Shown here in pieces: positions 1-9,317 of a DNA stretch of 64,000 nucleotides. The stretch is from contig JAIQFB010000022.1 of the NCBI GenBank assembly GCA_020073485.1, positions 1 through 64,000 of the forward strand. Reading direction: 5' to 3'. Each line of letters starts with the position of its first letter. The first letter of the stretch is position 1. A model generated the notes under the pieces. It did no database searches. It had not been told where the DNA came from and saw nothing but the letters and a program-made list of their open reading frames with translations. This DNA is from Terriglobia bacterium (GTDB lineage: Bacteria; Acidobacteriota; Terriglobia; Acidiferrales; UBA7541). Both the position numbers and the translations under genes were made by a program.

Positions 1-22
1 GGGCCGGGAATATGCAAGGCTG

Positions 23-60
23 ATGTAGGGCCCGTACGCCGCGGCGGACGGGCCCTACAT
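23..60 (-). terminator. Long perfect hairpin just after accDA
   Basis: Positions 23-35 and 48-60 are exact reverse complements (13-bp stem ATGTAGGGCCCGT). The GC-rich 12-base loop is itself partly palindromic. It begins 3 bases after the accDA stop, so it can act as a terminator or 3' stabiliser. No T-run follows on the minus strand, so it may instead be a REP-type repeat. Confidence 0.55.
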
Positions 61-62
61 GT

Positions 63-1889
63 CTATTCGCGTTCCGCTCGTTTCGGACCGGCAATTACCG
101 GCGTGCGGCCTTTTTCCGGGCGTGATCGGGGCGCGCCGTCCGCCGTCTTCGGTTTTCGATTTGATTTTTCCATTTTGGACACGGCATAAGCCAAAAGTCC
201 GAACACATCGCTGAAGCCGCTCTTCACGCGTTCCCTCCAAATCGTGCCTTCCTCACCGATATGGCGAAACTTTTTGTACCGCGCGTCCAGGAGCTGGCGC
301 GGCGGAAGGTCCCGCAATTCGTGAAGCGCGGCGAGCAAATAAATTTTCAGCGTCTCCCCCGCCGCGGCGGCATCCAGATGCGCGCCGCCCTCGGGTTCCG
401 GAACAACCGTGTCGATGATGCCGAGGGAATGCAAGTCCTGCGCTGTAAGTTTGAGGCCGCCGGAAACGGCTTCGGCTTTGCCCGCATCGCGATACAAAAT
501 TGCCGCGGCGCCTTCGGGAGAGATCACGGAATAAATCGCGTTTTCGAGCATGAGCACGCGGTCCGCGACGCCCAGCGCGAGCGCGCCGCCGCTGCCTCCC
601 TCGCCGATGATCGCGGAGACGATCGGAGTGGGAAGATTGGCCATGGTGGCCATGTTGCGCGCCAGCGCGTGGGCGATGCCGCGATGCTCGGCCTCAAAAC
701 TGGCTTGCGCGTTTGGGCAATCCACCAGCGTGATTACCGGAATGTGGAACTTCGACGCCAGGCGCATCAGCCGCAGCGATTTGCGGTAGCCCTCGGAAAA
801 AGCTTTCCCGTCGTGCGAAGCCTCCTTTTCTTCGGGAGTTCCGCCACGCTCCTGGCCCATGATAAAAACCGTGTCGCCGTTGATTTCCGCCAGCCCACCA
901 ATAATCGCCGGATCGTCACCGCTCCAGCGGTCTCCATGCAGTTCGAGAAATCTCGATGCGATATGCGCGATGTAATAGCGCGTCGTGGGGCGCCCGGAGT
1001 GCCGCGCCAGGCCCACCTTCTGCCACGCCGGCAGGCGCTTGTGCTTGGGAGAAGGTGGCAGCGTATCGCTTTCCACGCCCACGGCTTTGTTTCGCCCCAG
1101 ATGGGCGATCAGGTATGCGGTGACCGATTTCAGATCTTTCCGGCTGATGACCAGATCGATGAGTCCGGCTTGCAGCAGGGTTTCGGCCTTGTGCGAATCC
1201 TTCGGGGGTGCGATTCCGGTGGTCTGTTCGATCACGCGGGGCCCGACGAATCCGATCTGCGCGCCAGGCTCGGCGATCATGATGTCTCCGAGCGATGCAA
1301 AGCTGGCCGTAACGCCGCCGAAGGTGGGATCAGTCAGGATCGAAATAAACGGGAGGCCTTGCCGGTCGTGCACCGACGCAGCCGCCGCAACCTTGGCCAT
1401 TTGCATCAGCGAGAACATGCCCTCTTGCACGCGGGCGCCGCCGCTGGCCGCCACACTCACCAGGGGAATGCGCTGCTGCGTGGCTTCCTCGAAGGCGTGG
1501 GCAATTTTTTCGCCCACCACGGAGCCCATTGTGCCGCCCAGAAAAGCAAAATCGAAAACCACCAGGACGGCGCGATTTCCGCCGATGCGGCAAAAGCCCG
1601 TGGTCACGGCCTCGCGCACGCCGGTTTCGCGGCGCGCCTCCTGCAAGCGGACGCGATAGGATTTCAGGTCCGCAAATTCGAGCGGATCGACGGAAACCAG
1701 TTCGCGGTCCAACTCGCGGAACGTCGCGTCGTCGGCCAGCAGCTCAATCCGTGCGCTCGACGGCATCGTCAGGTATCGCTTGCTTTCCGGACAGATATAC
1801 AGGTTTTCTTCGAGCACAGCCTGGGTATGGCCCGCGCCACAGCCGGGACACTTCGAGACGCCGGGGTCGGAAACCTTCCTTCGGATCAT
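63..1889 (-). CDS. accDA: Acetyl-CoA carboxylase carboxyltransferase, fused beta-alpha subunits
   Basis: This 608-residue protein transfers the carboxyl group from carboxybiotin to acetyl-CoA to give malonyl-CoA, the first step of fatty-acid synthesis. The N-terminal half (about 1-285) is AccD-like, with a zinc-ribbon start (CPGC near residue 13) and the crotonase-type core around SGGARVQEG. The C-terminal half (about 300-608) is AccA-like, with HGDRWSGDDPAIIGG and GEGGSGGALALG. The two subunits are separate genes in E. coli; here one uninterrupted frame carries both. The start is the ATG at 1889, preceded by GAAGAAGGGAA; an in-frame extension to 2063 is possible but has no family similarity. 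The second zinc-ribbon pair reads CPES, so the fourth cysteine is serine. The biotin carboxylase and carrier genes are not in the window. Confidence 0.93.
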   Translation of the reverse strand: MIRRKVSDPGVSKCPGCGAGHTQAVLEENLYICPESKRYLTMPSSARIELLADDATFRELDRELVSVDPLEFADLKSYRVRLQEARRETGVREAVTTGFCRIGGNRAVLVVFDFAFLGGTMGSVVGEKIAHAFEEATQQRIPLVSVAASGGARVQEGMFSLMQMAKVAAAASVHDRQGLPFISILTDPTFGGVTASFASLGDIMIAEPGAQIGFVGPRVIEQTTGIAPPKDSHKAETLLQAGLIDLVISRKDLKSVTAYLIAHLGRNKAVGVESDTLPPSPKHKRLPAWQKVGLARHSGRPTTRYYIAHIASRFLELHGDRWSGDDPAIIGGLAEINGDTVFIMGQERGGTPEEKEASHDGKAFSEGYRKSLRLMRLASKFHIPVITLVDCPNAQASFEAEHRGIAHALARNMATMANLPTPIVSAIIGEGGSGGALALGVADRVLMLENAIYSVISPEGAAAILYRDAGKAEAVSGGLKLTAQDLHSLGIIDTVVPEPEGGAHLDAAAAGETLKIYLLAALHELRDLPPRQLLDARYKKFRHIGEEGTIWRERVKSGFSDVFGLLAYAVSKMEKSNRKPKTADGAPRSRPEKGRTPVIAGPKRAERE

Positions 1890-2352
1890 GTTTCCCTTCT
1901 TCCGTGAGGCGGCTGAGACTTGAGAGCCCACGAGCGGAAATCGACTCCCAATTATCGCAGATTCGCCGCGCGCAAATTTGTGAATATTTTGAAATGTTGT
2001 CATTCGATTATGAATTTGCCGGGAGGGAATTCCTTTGATCGCCATGAATATGGGCATTCGCATCGGTGCAATCCGCTGCGCTCGGCAAGGCTGGGGTGGG
2101 GTGATGCAGCTTGAATGAAAGTGCCTTGGGGGAGGTTACTTCTTGGAAGGGAGGAGGGCCGAATGTGGGTGTTCATTCGGCCCCGGGGTGGTCAGGATTA
2201 CTATCTGCTCATGTGTGAGAATAGGGCCAGAAGGGGGTTCTGTCCAATTCATCCTTTTGATGGAATGGATCAGATTCCTGTGCCTAGGTCTGAACCCATT
2301 CCAGCAAGATGCAGATAGCACCCTGACGAAGAGGATGCTTCACGAAAATAAA
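1890..2352. other. 463-bp intergenic region between accDA and the polysaccharide operon
   Basis: It must hold the accDA promoter and the 3' end of the polysaccharide operon. Short frames exist on both strands near 2115-2320, but none has recognisable similarity or a good ribosome-binding site. An imperfect inverted repeat spans about 2259-2305 (TGGAATGG to CCATTCCA), and a cleaner hairpin lies at 2156-2183. I see no convincing gene. Confidence 0.5.
2156..2183 (-). terminator. Hairpin downstream of the polysaccharide operon
   Basis: GGGCCGAATG (2156-2165) and CATTCGGCCC (2174-2183) form a perfect 10-bp stem with an 8-base loop. It lies about 170 bases past the last stop of the minus-strand operon. 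It could end that transcript, but no clear T-run follows. Confidence 0.4.
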
Positions 2353-4383
2353 TCACGGAAAAGAATGGCGGGAATATTCCCTGAGGGCCAGCCTGGCGGG
2401 AAGAACGAGAGGCGGCGTCGTGGCCGCGTCCGGATTCCGCCGAGGGGAGCTGGTCACGCGCTGGTCGTCGCCGCTCGCGGAATATTCGGGCACAATTTCC
2501 TTCATCTTTTCACGCATGGCGCCCGTGGCCATGGCGGACATCGATGCGTGGAGCTGGTGCAGTTGCTGGCGCAGATCGATCCACCGCTGGGGTGTGCCGC
2601 GGATTCGCCAGATTTTCGGCGATGCAGTGGAATGGATTTCCTCGGCCGGATAAGAAAGCTCTTCAGAAAGTTTTTCACCCTCGCGCAGTCCGGTGAAGCG
2701 GATTTCCACGTCGCGTTCGGACTTGCCCGATAATTGAATCAATTTTTTGGCCAGATCGACAATGCGGATGGGGCTGCCCATATCGAGCACCAGCGTATCG
2801 CCGTGATTGCCGATAGCGCCGGCTTCCAGTACCAGTGATGCCGCTTCGCCAGTGGTCATGAAAAAACGCGTGACATCCGGATGCGTGATGGTCAGGTGCT
2901 GACGGTTTCGCAGTTGCATTTGCAGGATCGGAACCAGGCTGCCGTTGGATCCCAGCACATTGCCAAAGCGCACCGACACGCAGCGCATGGCGCGCGTCGG
3001 CCGGCAGGAAATCATCAGCTCTCCCACACGCTTGGTGGCTCCCATGATGTTGGCTGGATTCACCGCCTTGTCCGAGGAAATCAGCACAAAACAGGAACAC
3101 CCGCTTTCCTCGGCGATGTCCAGCAATCCGAGCAGCGCGAAAATATTGTTTTTCACCGCATCATAGACGTTCGATTCCATCATCGGCACGTGCTTATAGG
3201 CCGCCGCGTGGAAAATCATGCCGGGCCGGTGCTCGGCGAGCAGGCTGCGCATGCGCACGGCGTCGCCCAGATCGGTAACGCAAAAAATGAGCTGCGTTTG
3301 CTTGTTTCGTTTGGACAGCTCCATTTGAAGATAGAAGATTCCGGTCTCGTTGTGGTCCAGGCACAACAAGGTTTCGGGGCCGAATTCCAAAATCTGGCGG
3401 CACAATTCCGAGCCGATCGTGCCCGCCGCTCCGGTCACCAGGACCGTCTTTCCGGCAATCTGCTGTTGCACCAACTCCAGGTCGATTTCCACGGGGGCGC
3501 GCCCGAGCAAGTGTTCCGAGGGAACTTCGGTATGGCGCTCCGCATCGTTTCGTCCATTGAGAATTCCATGCAGCGACGGCGCCAGCCGGAATTGGACGTC
3601 GGCCTCTCCACAGATGGCCACAAACCTCCGCATTTGATCCGCGGTGGCCGAAGAAACCGCAATCAGGACTTCCCGGACATTCCATTTGGCGGCGATGCGG
3701 GGCAGGTCGTCGACGGTGCCGAGCACGGGAATGCCGTGAATGCTCATCCCGATCAAGGAGGGATTGTCGTCGAGGCAGGCGACGGCGCGGCATCCGCTTC
3801 CCGGGCGCGCGATTTCCCGCAGCGTTCTTTCCGCCGCGGCTCCCGCTCCGATCAGAATCACTTCCCTGCTGACGTGCGGTTCGCTCAGGAGCGATTCCGC
3901 CAGCACCCTGGAAAAAACCCGGGCGCCTCCTAGCAACAGCGCGCTCAGCAGCGGCTCCAGCACGTAAATCGTTCGAGGGAAGGCGCGATTGCCGAGCCCA
4001 AATCGCATGCAAATCACGAACGCGATGGTGCCCAAGCCAATGGCTTTCAGCATGGCGATGGCGTCGTCGAGATCGGTGTACCGCCACCACCCCTTCCACA
4101 ATCCGCACTGTGCGATGGCGCCCAGCCGGATGGCAATCAACACCGGCGCGGCGGAAAACAGCATCGCCCGGTACGGCAAGTAGAAGTTGAATCGCAACAG
4201 CCAGGCGATCACCAGGGCGCAAAATATCAGCGACGCTTGCACGATCCCGATCAGTACCACGCGAAATTTCAATACCGCGCGCGCCGCACGGCTTTCACGA
4301 AACCTGTTCACGGTGAAACGCGCGGTAAATCCCGCGGCCCACTTCAGCCGCGAAGCCACGTCGAAATTGAAGGTAGCGCTCAT
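2353..4383 (-). CDS. Membrane-bound UDP-sugar 4,6-dehydratase/epimerase (PglF/CapD/WbpM type)
   Basis: This 676-residue protein matches the long PglF/WbpM/CapD layout. About four N-terminal membrane segments (roughly 35-150) are followed by a first Rossmann fold (VILIGAGAAAERTL) and then the catalytic SDR domain with the NAD motif TGAAGTIGSE and active-site SSDKAVNPANIMGATKR. Family members convert UDP-GlcNAc to the 4-keto-6-deoxy sugar at the inner membrane. The YxxxK tyrosine is replaced (SSDK), as is usual in this subfamily. It is the last gene of the operon and lies 21 bases after an aminotransferase-phosphoglycosyl transferase fusion. Together they would supply and load a 4-amino-4,6-dideoxy sugar. 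The exact nucleotide sugar is not readable from sequence. Confidence 0.88.
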   Translation of the reverse strand: MSATFNFDVASRLKWAAGFTARFTVNRFRESRAARAVLKFRVVLIGIVQASLIFCALVIAWLLRFNFYLPYRAMLFSAAPVLIAIRLGAIAQCGLWKGWWRYTDLDDAIAMLKAIGLGTIAFVICMRFGLGNRAFPRTIYVLEPLLSALLLGGARVFSRVLAESLLSEPHVSREVILIGAGAAAERTLREIARPGSGCRAVACLDDNPSLIGMSIHGIPVLGTVDDLPRIAAKWNVREVLIAVSSATADQMRRFVAICGEADVQFRLAPSLHGILNGRNDAERHTEVPSEHLLGRAPVEIDLELVQQQIAGKTVLVTGAAGTIGSELCRQILEFGPETLLCLDHNETGIFYLQMELSKRNKQTQLIFCVTDLGDAVRMRSLLAEHRPGMIFHAAAYKHVPMMESNVYDAVKNNIFALLGLLDIAEESGCSCFVLISSDKAVNPANIMGATKRVGELMISCRPTRAMRCVSVRFGNVLGSNGSLVPILQMQLRNRQHLTITHPDVTRFFMTTGEAASLVLEAGAIGNHGDTLVLDMGSPIRIVDLAKKLIQLSGKSERDVEIRFTGLREGEKLSEELSYPAEEIHSTASPKIWRIRGTPQRWIDLRQQLHQLHASMSAMATGAMREKMKEIVPEYSASGDDQRVTSSPRRNPDAATTPPLVLPARLALREYSRHSFP

Positions 4384-4404
4384 TCGTGCGAGTTTCCCGG
4401 CTCG

Positions 4405-6309
4405 TCAATCCATGGAAGGAGATTTGAAACCCAGGACAGTGCGAAAAAGTATCCCGAGGTCGGAGAGAAACGTCCGCGCCCGCCGGTATTTCAACGCGAG
4501 ATGCAACTTTGCCGGCAAAATTTGGGTAAGGTATTGTTCGTCGAGGGAACCGGGGCCGAACATCTGCTCTTCGTTCCGGAACTCCAGGGAAGCCAGGTCG
4601 GTGATTCCGGGCCGGTCCTGCAGCAGGGCGCGGTATTCGTCGGGAAATACTTGCACATAGCGCTCAAGCTGCGGGCGCGCTCCCACTAGTTGCATGTCGC
4701 CTCGCAGCACGTTGATGAGCTGCGGGAGCTCGTCCAGCTTGTGGTCTCTCAGGAATCGCCCCACGCGCGTCACCCGCGGATCCCCGGGGCCCGCGATCGG
4801 AGTCGACGCGGGCGAAGCGGCAATCATGCTTCTGAACTTGAACAGGCGAAACAGCCGGAATTCGCGGCCCACGCGCATCTGCTTGTAAAACACGGGGCCG
4901 CCGTCGTCCCATTTAATGGCCGCGGCAACGAGGGCAAATACCGGCGACAATATGAGAAGGCCTACTGCGGCGCAAGTGACGTCAAATGCGCGCCGCGCGG
5001 CCGCGCCAATTTCTCCCGCAGTGCTGGGAACGAGATGGACGCGGGCTCTGCGGCCGGTTCTTGCTGGTAGCGGACTTGCGCTCACTGCGTTTCCGTTTTG
5101 CGCGTATTTTCCGGCAATGCCGGCAACCGCCGCGATCACATCGTCGACATCCTGATCGTTCATGCCTGGAAAAATCGGCAAGGAAATAAGTCTCTGGTAT
5201 TCGCGGTGCGCGACGGGGAAATCGTCCGGCTTATATCCGTATTTGTCGCGGTAGTAAGGATGCAGGTGAACCGGAATAAAGTGAACCGAGCTGGCGATGT
5301 TTCGCGCCGCGAGTTCCTTGACGAACTGGTCCCGGGAAATCGCCAGACGCTCCGGCCACAGGCGCAGAGCATAGATATGCCAGGCGTGATCCACATGCTC
5401 GAAATTCGAGGGAATCTGGAAACAGTCCAATTCGGAAAATGCGGCATTGTACTGGCGGGCAATCTCCGCTCGCCGCGCCTGTAGACACGTCTGCTTCGCA
5501 AGCTGGTGTATTCCGATGGCGGCTTGCAGGTCGGTCATGTTGTATTTAAAACCCGGGCGGACCACTTCGTAGCGCCAGGATCCTTCCTCGCTGTACCTGT
5601 TCCATGCGTGTTGGCTCATGCCATGCAAACTCCATAGGCGCGCTTCTTCGATGGTTTCCGGCAAGCCCGTGAGCATGCCTCCCTCGCCCGTCGTCAGACT
5701 TTTCGTGGCATAGAACGAGAAGCAAGTCAGCAGAGGGACCGAGGCGCAAGCCAGCTGCGATCCGATGGGGCGTCCGTGGTAGCTTGCGAGCAAGGCGTGA
5801 GCCGCGTCTTCGATGATGGCCAGGCGATGGCGCCGCGCAATTTCCACCAGTGGCGCCATCTCGCAGGGATGGCCGTAGAGGTGGACGGGAAGGATCGCCT
5901 TCAGGCTCTTCCCTTCCTGGCTGCGGACCAGATCTCGTACGACATCGCTGACCAATGCGGCGTCGAGGTTCAGAGTTCCGGGCTCGACATCGACCAGGAT
6001 GGGCCGCGCCCCGGCCTGCTCGATCGCATGGACGGTCGCGCAAAATGTCATCGGGGTTGTAATCACCGAGTCGCCAGGGCCAATCCCCTGACTCACCAAG
6101 GCCAAATGCAGTGCAGCCGTACAGGAACTGAGCGCCAGGGCCGCGGGCGCGTCCACGGCCTCCGCGAATTCCCGCTCGAAGCACTTCACCTTGGGGCCCG
6201 TGGTGATCCAATCCGAGCACAAGGTATCGACGACCTCGGCAATTTCCTGCTTGCCGATGCTGGACCTTGAAAATGGAAGAAAAGTTTGGCGCATTTGGCT
6301 GGACCTCAA
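4405..6309 (-). CDS. Fusion: DegT/DnrJ/EryC1 sugar aminotransferase + bacterial sugar (phosphoglycosyl) transferase
   Basis: This single 634-residue frame holds two enzymes. Residues about 10-385 are a PLP-dependent DegT/EryC1 aminotransferase: SSCTAALHLAL, IIEDAAHALLASY, and the PLP lysine in SFYATKSLTTGEGG. Residues about 430-634 are a bacterial sugar transferase (PF02397 type): one membrane helix (VGLLILSPVFALVAAAIKW), FKFRSM, and the catalytic DELPQL with GARP. By family knowledge the first half aminates a 4-keto-6-deoxy nucleotide sugar and the second moves a sugar-1-phosphate to undecaprenyl phosphate. Both activities follow that of the dehydratase encoded next. In Campylobacter the equivalents PglE and PglC are separate. 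The join is a proline/arginine-rich linker around 385-430, with no stop or frame change. Confidence 0.9.
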   Translation of the reverse strand: MRSSQMRQTFLPFSRSSIGKQEIAEVVDTLCSDWITTGPKVKCFEREFAEAVDAPAALALSSCTAALHLALVSQGIGPGDSVITTPMTFCATVHAIEQAGARPILVDVEPGTLNLDAALVSDVVRDLVRSQEGKSLKAILPVHLYGHPCEMAPLVEIARRHRLAIIEDAAHALLASYHGRPIGSQLACASVPLLTCFSFYATKSLTTGEGGMLTGLPETIEEARLWSLHGMSQHAWNRYSEEGSWRYEVVRPGFKYNMTDLQAAIGIHQLAKQTCLQARRAEIARQYNAAFSELDCFQIPSNFEHVDHAWHIYALRLWPERLAISRDQFVKELAARNIASSVHFIPVHLHPYYRDKYGYKPDDFPVAHREYQRLISLPIFPGMNDQDVDDVIAAVAGIAGKYAQNGNAVSASPLPARTGRRARVHLVPSTAGEIGAAARRAFDVTCAAVGLLILSPVFALVAAAIKWDDGGPVFYKQMRVGREFRLFRLFKFRSMIAASPASTPIAGPGDPRVTRVGRFLRDHKLDELPQLINVLRGDMQLVGARPQLERYVQVFPDEYRALLQDRPGITDLASLEFRNEEQMFGPGSLDEQYLTQILPAKLHLALKYRRARTFLSDLGILFRTVLGFKSPSMD

Positions 6310-6363
6310 TGCGTTTCTTAACGCTTTCCCGGCTATCTGCAGATTTCAGCCTTTGGCTTGCTC

Positions 6364-7431
6364 CTATCGCGTAATTGCCGTGAGGATCCTGCGTAAGTAC
6401 GTGGGCCGGTCCCAGGCCGCCGGACGGAAGGCAATCGCCAGCAGGAAACCCAGCGCATACGAAAGATGGTAGGTTGCGAACACGACCGGCAAAACAGGAA
6501 CAATACGCCAGCCTCCGCGCCAACCCGCATGTAAAGCGGCGACGATGGACACGGCAAAATACAGGCCAGCGAGAGAAACTAAAATTTTCAGGAATCCCGA
6601 TTGCCAATAGGCGGATCCGGCCATCCAGGCGCAAGCCATTCCGCCGAGTAAGACCAGCGCCAAGAGGAGGCATGCTCCGGGCACGAGATTTCTCCAGGAA
6701 GCCGGCTTGCGATGCTTTCGGATCACCGCCACTTTCCAGAATCCGTATTGAAAGTATTGGCGAAACAGCGCGGCCAGCGTGGCCCGGGGCCAATACCAGG
6801 ACTTGATTCTGGGAGATTGCCAGATTTTTCCGCCCGCGGACCGGATGCGAATGTTCAACTCGTCGTCCTGGCTGCGGTAGAGCCGTTCATCGAACAAGCC
6901 AAGACGCAGCAAGGTCGACTTCCTCCAGCAACCATAGGTCACCGTGTCCACGTAGCCTTCGTACCGGGGGTCGTGAAATCGGGCGCCTCCGCTGACAAAC
7001 TTCGAGTGGAACCCGCGGGCGATGGCTTCCGCGAGGTATCCCTTCGCGCGGGTCAGCGCGGGCCCGCCCACGTTCCCCGCGCGGGATTCGTCCAGGACCT
7101 GCACGCAGGTGCGGATGTAGTCGGGGGCATACTCCGTGTGCGCGTCCATTCGAACGATGATTTCACCGCGGGCCTGGCGAATGGCGGCGTTCAGGCCGGT
7201 GGAAACGATTCTCTTCGGATTGTCAATTACGCGAAGCGCCGGGCAATTTCGTTCGTATTCTTCCAGGACTTCACGGGTGCCGTCGCCGCTCATGCCGTCG
7301 GCTACCACAATTTCCAGATCGATGCCGGTGAGTTCCTGGCGCATCACGGAATCGAGAAACGCCCGGATGTGCCGGATTTCGTTGCGGCACGGCACGATGG
7401 CCGTTACGGACACGCTTTCGTTGTTTTGCAT
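6364..7431 (-). CDS. Family 2 glycosyltransferase (ExoA-like)
   Basis: The 355-residue protein starts with a GT-A fold: SVTAIVPCRNE, then VVADGMSGDGT, and the metal-binding DxD region VRMDAHTEYAP near residue 95. Three or four hydrophobic segments occupy about 250-340, so the enzyme sits on the inner membrane. It resembles ExoA-type enzymes that extend lipid-linked exopolysaccharide repeat units. It lies between the polymerase-like gene and the aminotransferase fusion in the same operon. Donor and acceptor sugars cannot be told. Confidence 0.85.
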   Translation of the reverse strand: MQNNESVSVTAIVPCRNEIRHIRAFLDSVMRQELTGIDLEIVVADGMSGDGTREVLEEYERNCPALRVIDNPKRIVSTGLNAAIRQARGEIIVRMDAHTEYAPDYIRTCVQVLDESRAGNVGGPALTRAKGYLAEAIARGFHSKFVSGGARFHDPRYEGYVDTVTYGCWRKSTLLRLGLFDERLYRSQDDELNIRIRSAGGKIWQSPRIKSWYWPRATLAALFRQYFQYGFWKVAVIRKHRKPASWRNLVPGACLLLALVLLGGMACAWMAGSAYWQSGFLKILVSLAGLYFAVSIVAALHAGWRGGWRIVPVLPVVFATYHLSYALGFLLAIAFRPAAWDRPTYLRRILTAITR

Positions 7432-7464
7432 TTTCTTGTTCCGGCTGACCGGTGGCGCAGCCCG

Positions 7465-8796
7465 CTAGGAATGTTGCGGCAACGACTCCAAACCATGCGC
7501 GCGTTCTTCCCGCAGTGCGGGCTCGAATACCTTTCTCTCGCAGATGCCGACCAGGGCGACGCCCACGGAAATCGCGATGGTCGGCAACTTTTCCCAGTAC
7601 AGTGTGGGCAAGCCGAAACTGTCGAGGCACAGGGCGGTGAGCAGCGCCAGCAGCAGCGCGCCCTGCAGGCGAAACTGCGGCTGCCGGTAGAGCGAAAATC
7701 CTTCGACGCCGATCTGGCAGACGACCGCCAACAGCAACGCGAGTCCTCCGATTCCCATTTCGAGCCACACCGTCAAATACGCATTGTGGGCGCGGCCCTC
7801 GCTGCCGATTCCGCTGAGGTACACCCATTCCTGGCCGAATCCCTGGCCGGCAATGGGTTTCGCGCCGATCGCGCCGATGGCCACTTCCCATCGTTCGAGG
7901 CGATGGCTCAAGCCTTCTCCGGTGGAAAGGTCCACTTGCGTGGCGCCGGCGAACAGTTGCGGATTGGTGGCGCGCACAAAAAAGACAACGGAAAGACACA
8001 AGAGCAAAAACACCACGACCCAATTCCAGAAGCGCGCCAAGCAGCAAAACAACAGGATTCCCGCGGCAATGCTTAGCGTGGTGCCGCGCACGAACACCAG
8101 CGAAGGAACCAGCGCGAATCCCACCGCCAGGCAGGGCCAAAAGAGTTTTCCTGGGCGCGATTTCGCAAACAGGATTCCTCCCAGCCCGGCCGCAAAGACA
8201 ACGAGCATCGACGCCTGGCCGATCGTGTTCGGATTCCATGTGGCGAACGCCGCGGCGCTTTTGAATTCCTGAAAATTGGACTGAAAATTCGCGGAACTAC
8301 CGCCCAGGCGGTGAACAATCTGGATCGCCAGTGCGGCTCCTCCGCTGACCAACCCCGCAATCAGGAAGCCTAGCCGCCTTTCCGACTGCAACAGCCGGGG
8401 GAGCACAAACAAAATGACGGCGCATCCGGCCATTTTCGCCGTTTCGTAAGTCGGCGGTGGGGCGCCGCCTAGAGTTTCATAGCCGGCCGACAATAAACAG
8501 GCCGCCAGCAGCAACGCCTGCCAGCCGAATATTTTTCGTTGCCCGGGCGCAAGCGGGATGGGCATCCACAACACGGATCGAATCAGAAACAGGAGGATCA
8601 ATACGTCGTCGAGGCGCAGATTAATCGCGGTTCCAAGGGGAAAGGCGAGGTCCGGAAATCCAAGCGCGAGGCCGTACACGAATAATCCGTATTCCGGCTT
8701 GGCGCACAGAATTCCCCCGGCCAGCAGAGCGGCGACGCCAAGTTCCAATTCCAATATGGGCAGATGGTTCATTTTCCCCGCGATTGCAAATTTCAA
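7465..8796 (-). CDS. O-antigen ligase/Wzy-like polysaccharide polymerase
   Basis: The 443-residue protein is largely hydrophobic, with about ten membrane segments and a large loop holding the O-antigen-ligase signature near GEGLSHRLERWEVAIGAI and AHNAYLTVWLEMG. Wzy/WaaL proteins polymerise or ligate lipid-linked repeat units on the periplasmic face. In an operon with Wzx, Wzc and an export protein, a polymerase role is more likely. Two starts are possible: a TTG at 8796 that overlaps the TGA of the preceding gene, or ATG at 8772 (MNHLPI), which leaves a cleaner first membrane segment. The stop is 33 bases before the GT2 start. Confidence 0.82.
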   Translation of the reverse strand: MKFAIAGKMNHLPILELELGVAALLAGGILCAKPEYGLFVYGLALGFPDLAFPLGTAINLRLDDVLILLFLIRSVLWMPIPLAPGQRKIFGWQALLLAACLLSAGYETLGGAPPPTYETAKMAGCAVILFVLPRLLQSERRLGFLIAGLVSGGAALAIQIVHRLGGSSANFQSNFQEFKSAAAFATWNPNTIGQASMLVVFAAGLGGILFAKSRPGKLFWPCLAVGFALVPSLVFVRGTTLSIAAGILLFCCLARFWNWVVVFLLLCLSVVFFVRATNPQLFAGATQVDLSTGEGLSHRLERWEVAIGAIGAKPIAGQGFGQEWVYLSGIGSEGRAHNAYLTVWLEMGIGGLALLLAVVCQIGVEGFSLYRQPQFRLQGALLLALLTALCLDSFGLPTLYWEKLPTIAISVGVALVGICERKVFEPALREERAHGLESLPQHS

Positions 8797-9317
8797 CCGA
8801 CGATTTCGATGCGCGATCTCCGCGGAATCTCCCGCGCGGGCACGCCGCCAGCAAGGGCCATCGGCGGAATATCGTGCGTGGCCACGGAATTTGCGGCCAG
8901 CAAGGCGCCGCGCCCCACGGTTACATTTTTGGTTACGGTCGCGTGGGCCGCCAGCCAGCAGCCCTCACAGAGATGAATCGCGCCGAGTTCGCAGGGCCCC
9001 CGACGGAACGAACCGTCCCTTCGCGTATGGTCCCCGGTAACTAGAACCACGTAGGGCCCGAGCTGTACTCCGTCTTCGATGACGATGCCTCCCCAGGCGT
9101 GCAGCCAGCAGCCCGACGCAATGTAGACGTCGCTGCCGATTTCCAGGCGATTGCTGAAATTTATGGTCACGTTCCGCGCGATCTGGAAATTCCTGCCGCA
9201 GGATTTGAACGCGGGGCGCAGCAGGAATCCGCGGAACCGAAGGATGGGACGCAGGTCCGGCAGCCAGCAGGTCGCCAGCGTCATACAGTGGAAATATAGA
9301 TACTGCAGCAATCTCAT
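8793..9317 (-). CDS. Left-handed beta-helix (hexapeptide) acyltransferase, WcaF-like
   Basis: The protein has 174 residues. Its C-terminal two thirds show hexapeptide repeats (IGSDVYIASGCWL, IVIEDGVQLGPYV, VGRGALLAANSV), as in WcaF/maltose O-acetyltransferase-type enzymes, with a likely catalytic histidine in TGDHTRR. It probably decorates the polysaccharide with O-acetyl groups. It could also N-acetylate the amino sugar made by the dehydratase and aminotransferase, since no separate PglD-like gene is seen. The start is fixed by an ATGA overlap with the GT4 stop at 9314-9317, which points to [13 protein letters not shown] coupling. A longer frame reading back to 9587 is only the GT4 gene out of frame. 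Confidence 0.85.
   Translation of the reverse strand: MRLLQYLYFHCMTLATCWLPDLRPILRFRGFLLRPAFKSCGRNFQIARNVTINFSNRLEIGSDVYIASGCWLHAWGGIVIEDGVQLGPYVVLVTGDHTRRDGSFRRGPCELGAIHLCEGCWLAAHATVTKNVTVGRGALLAANSVATHDIPPMALAGGVPAREIPRRSRIEIVG

Noticed and set aside
2115-2321. Short frames on both strands in the accDA-polysaccharide gap
   Set aside because: No similarity, poor start context and overlap with inverted repeats.
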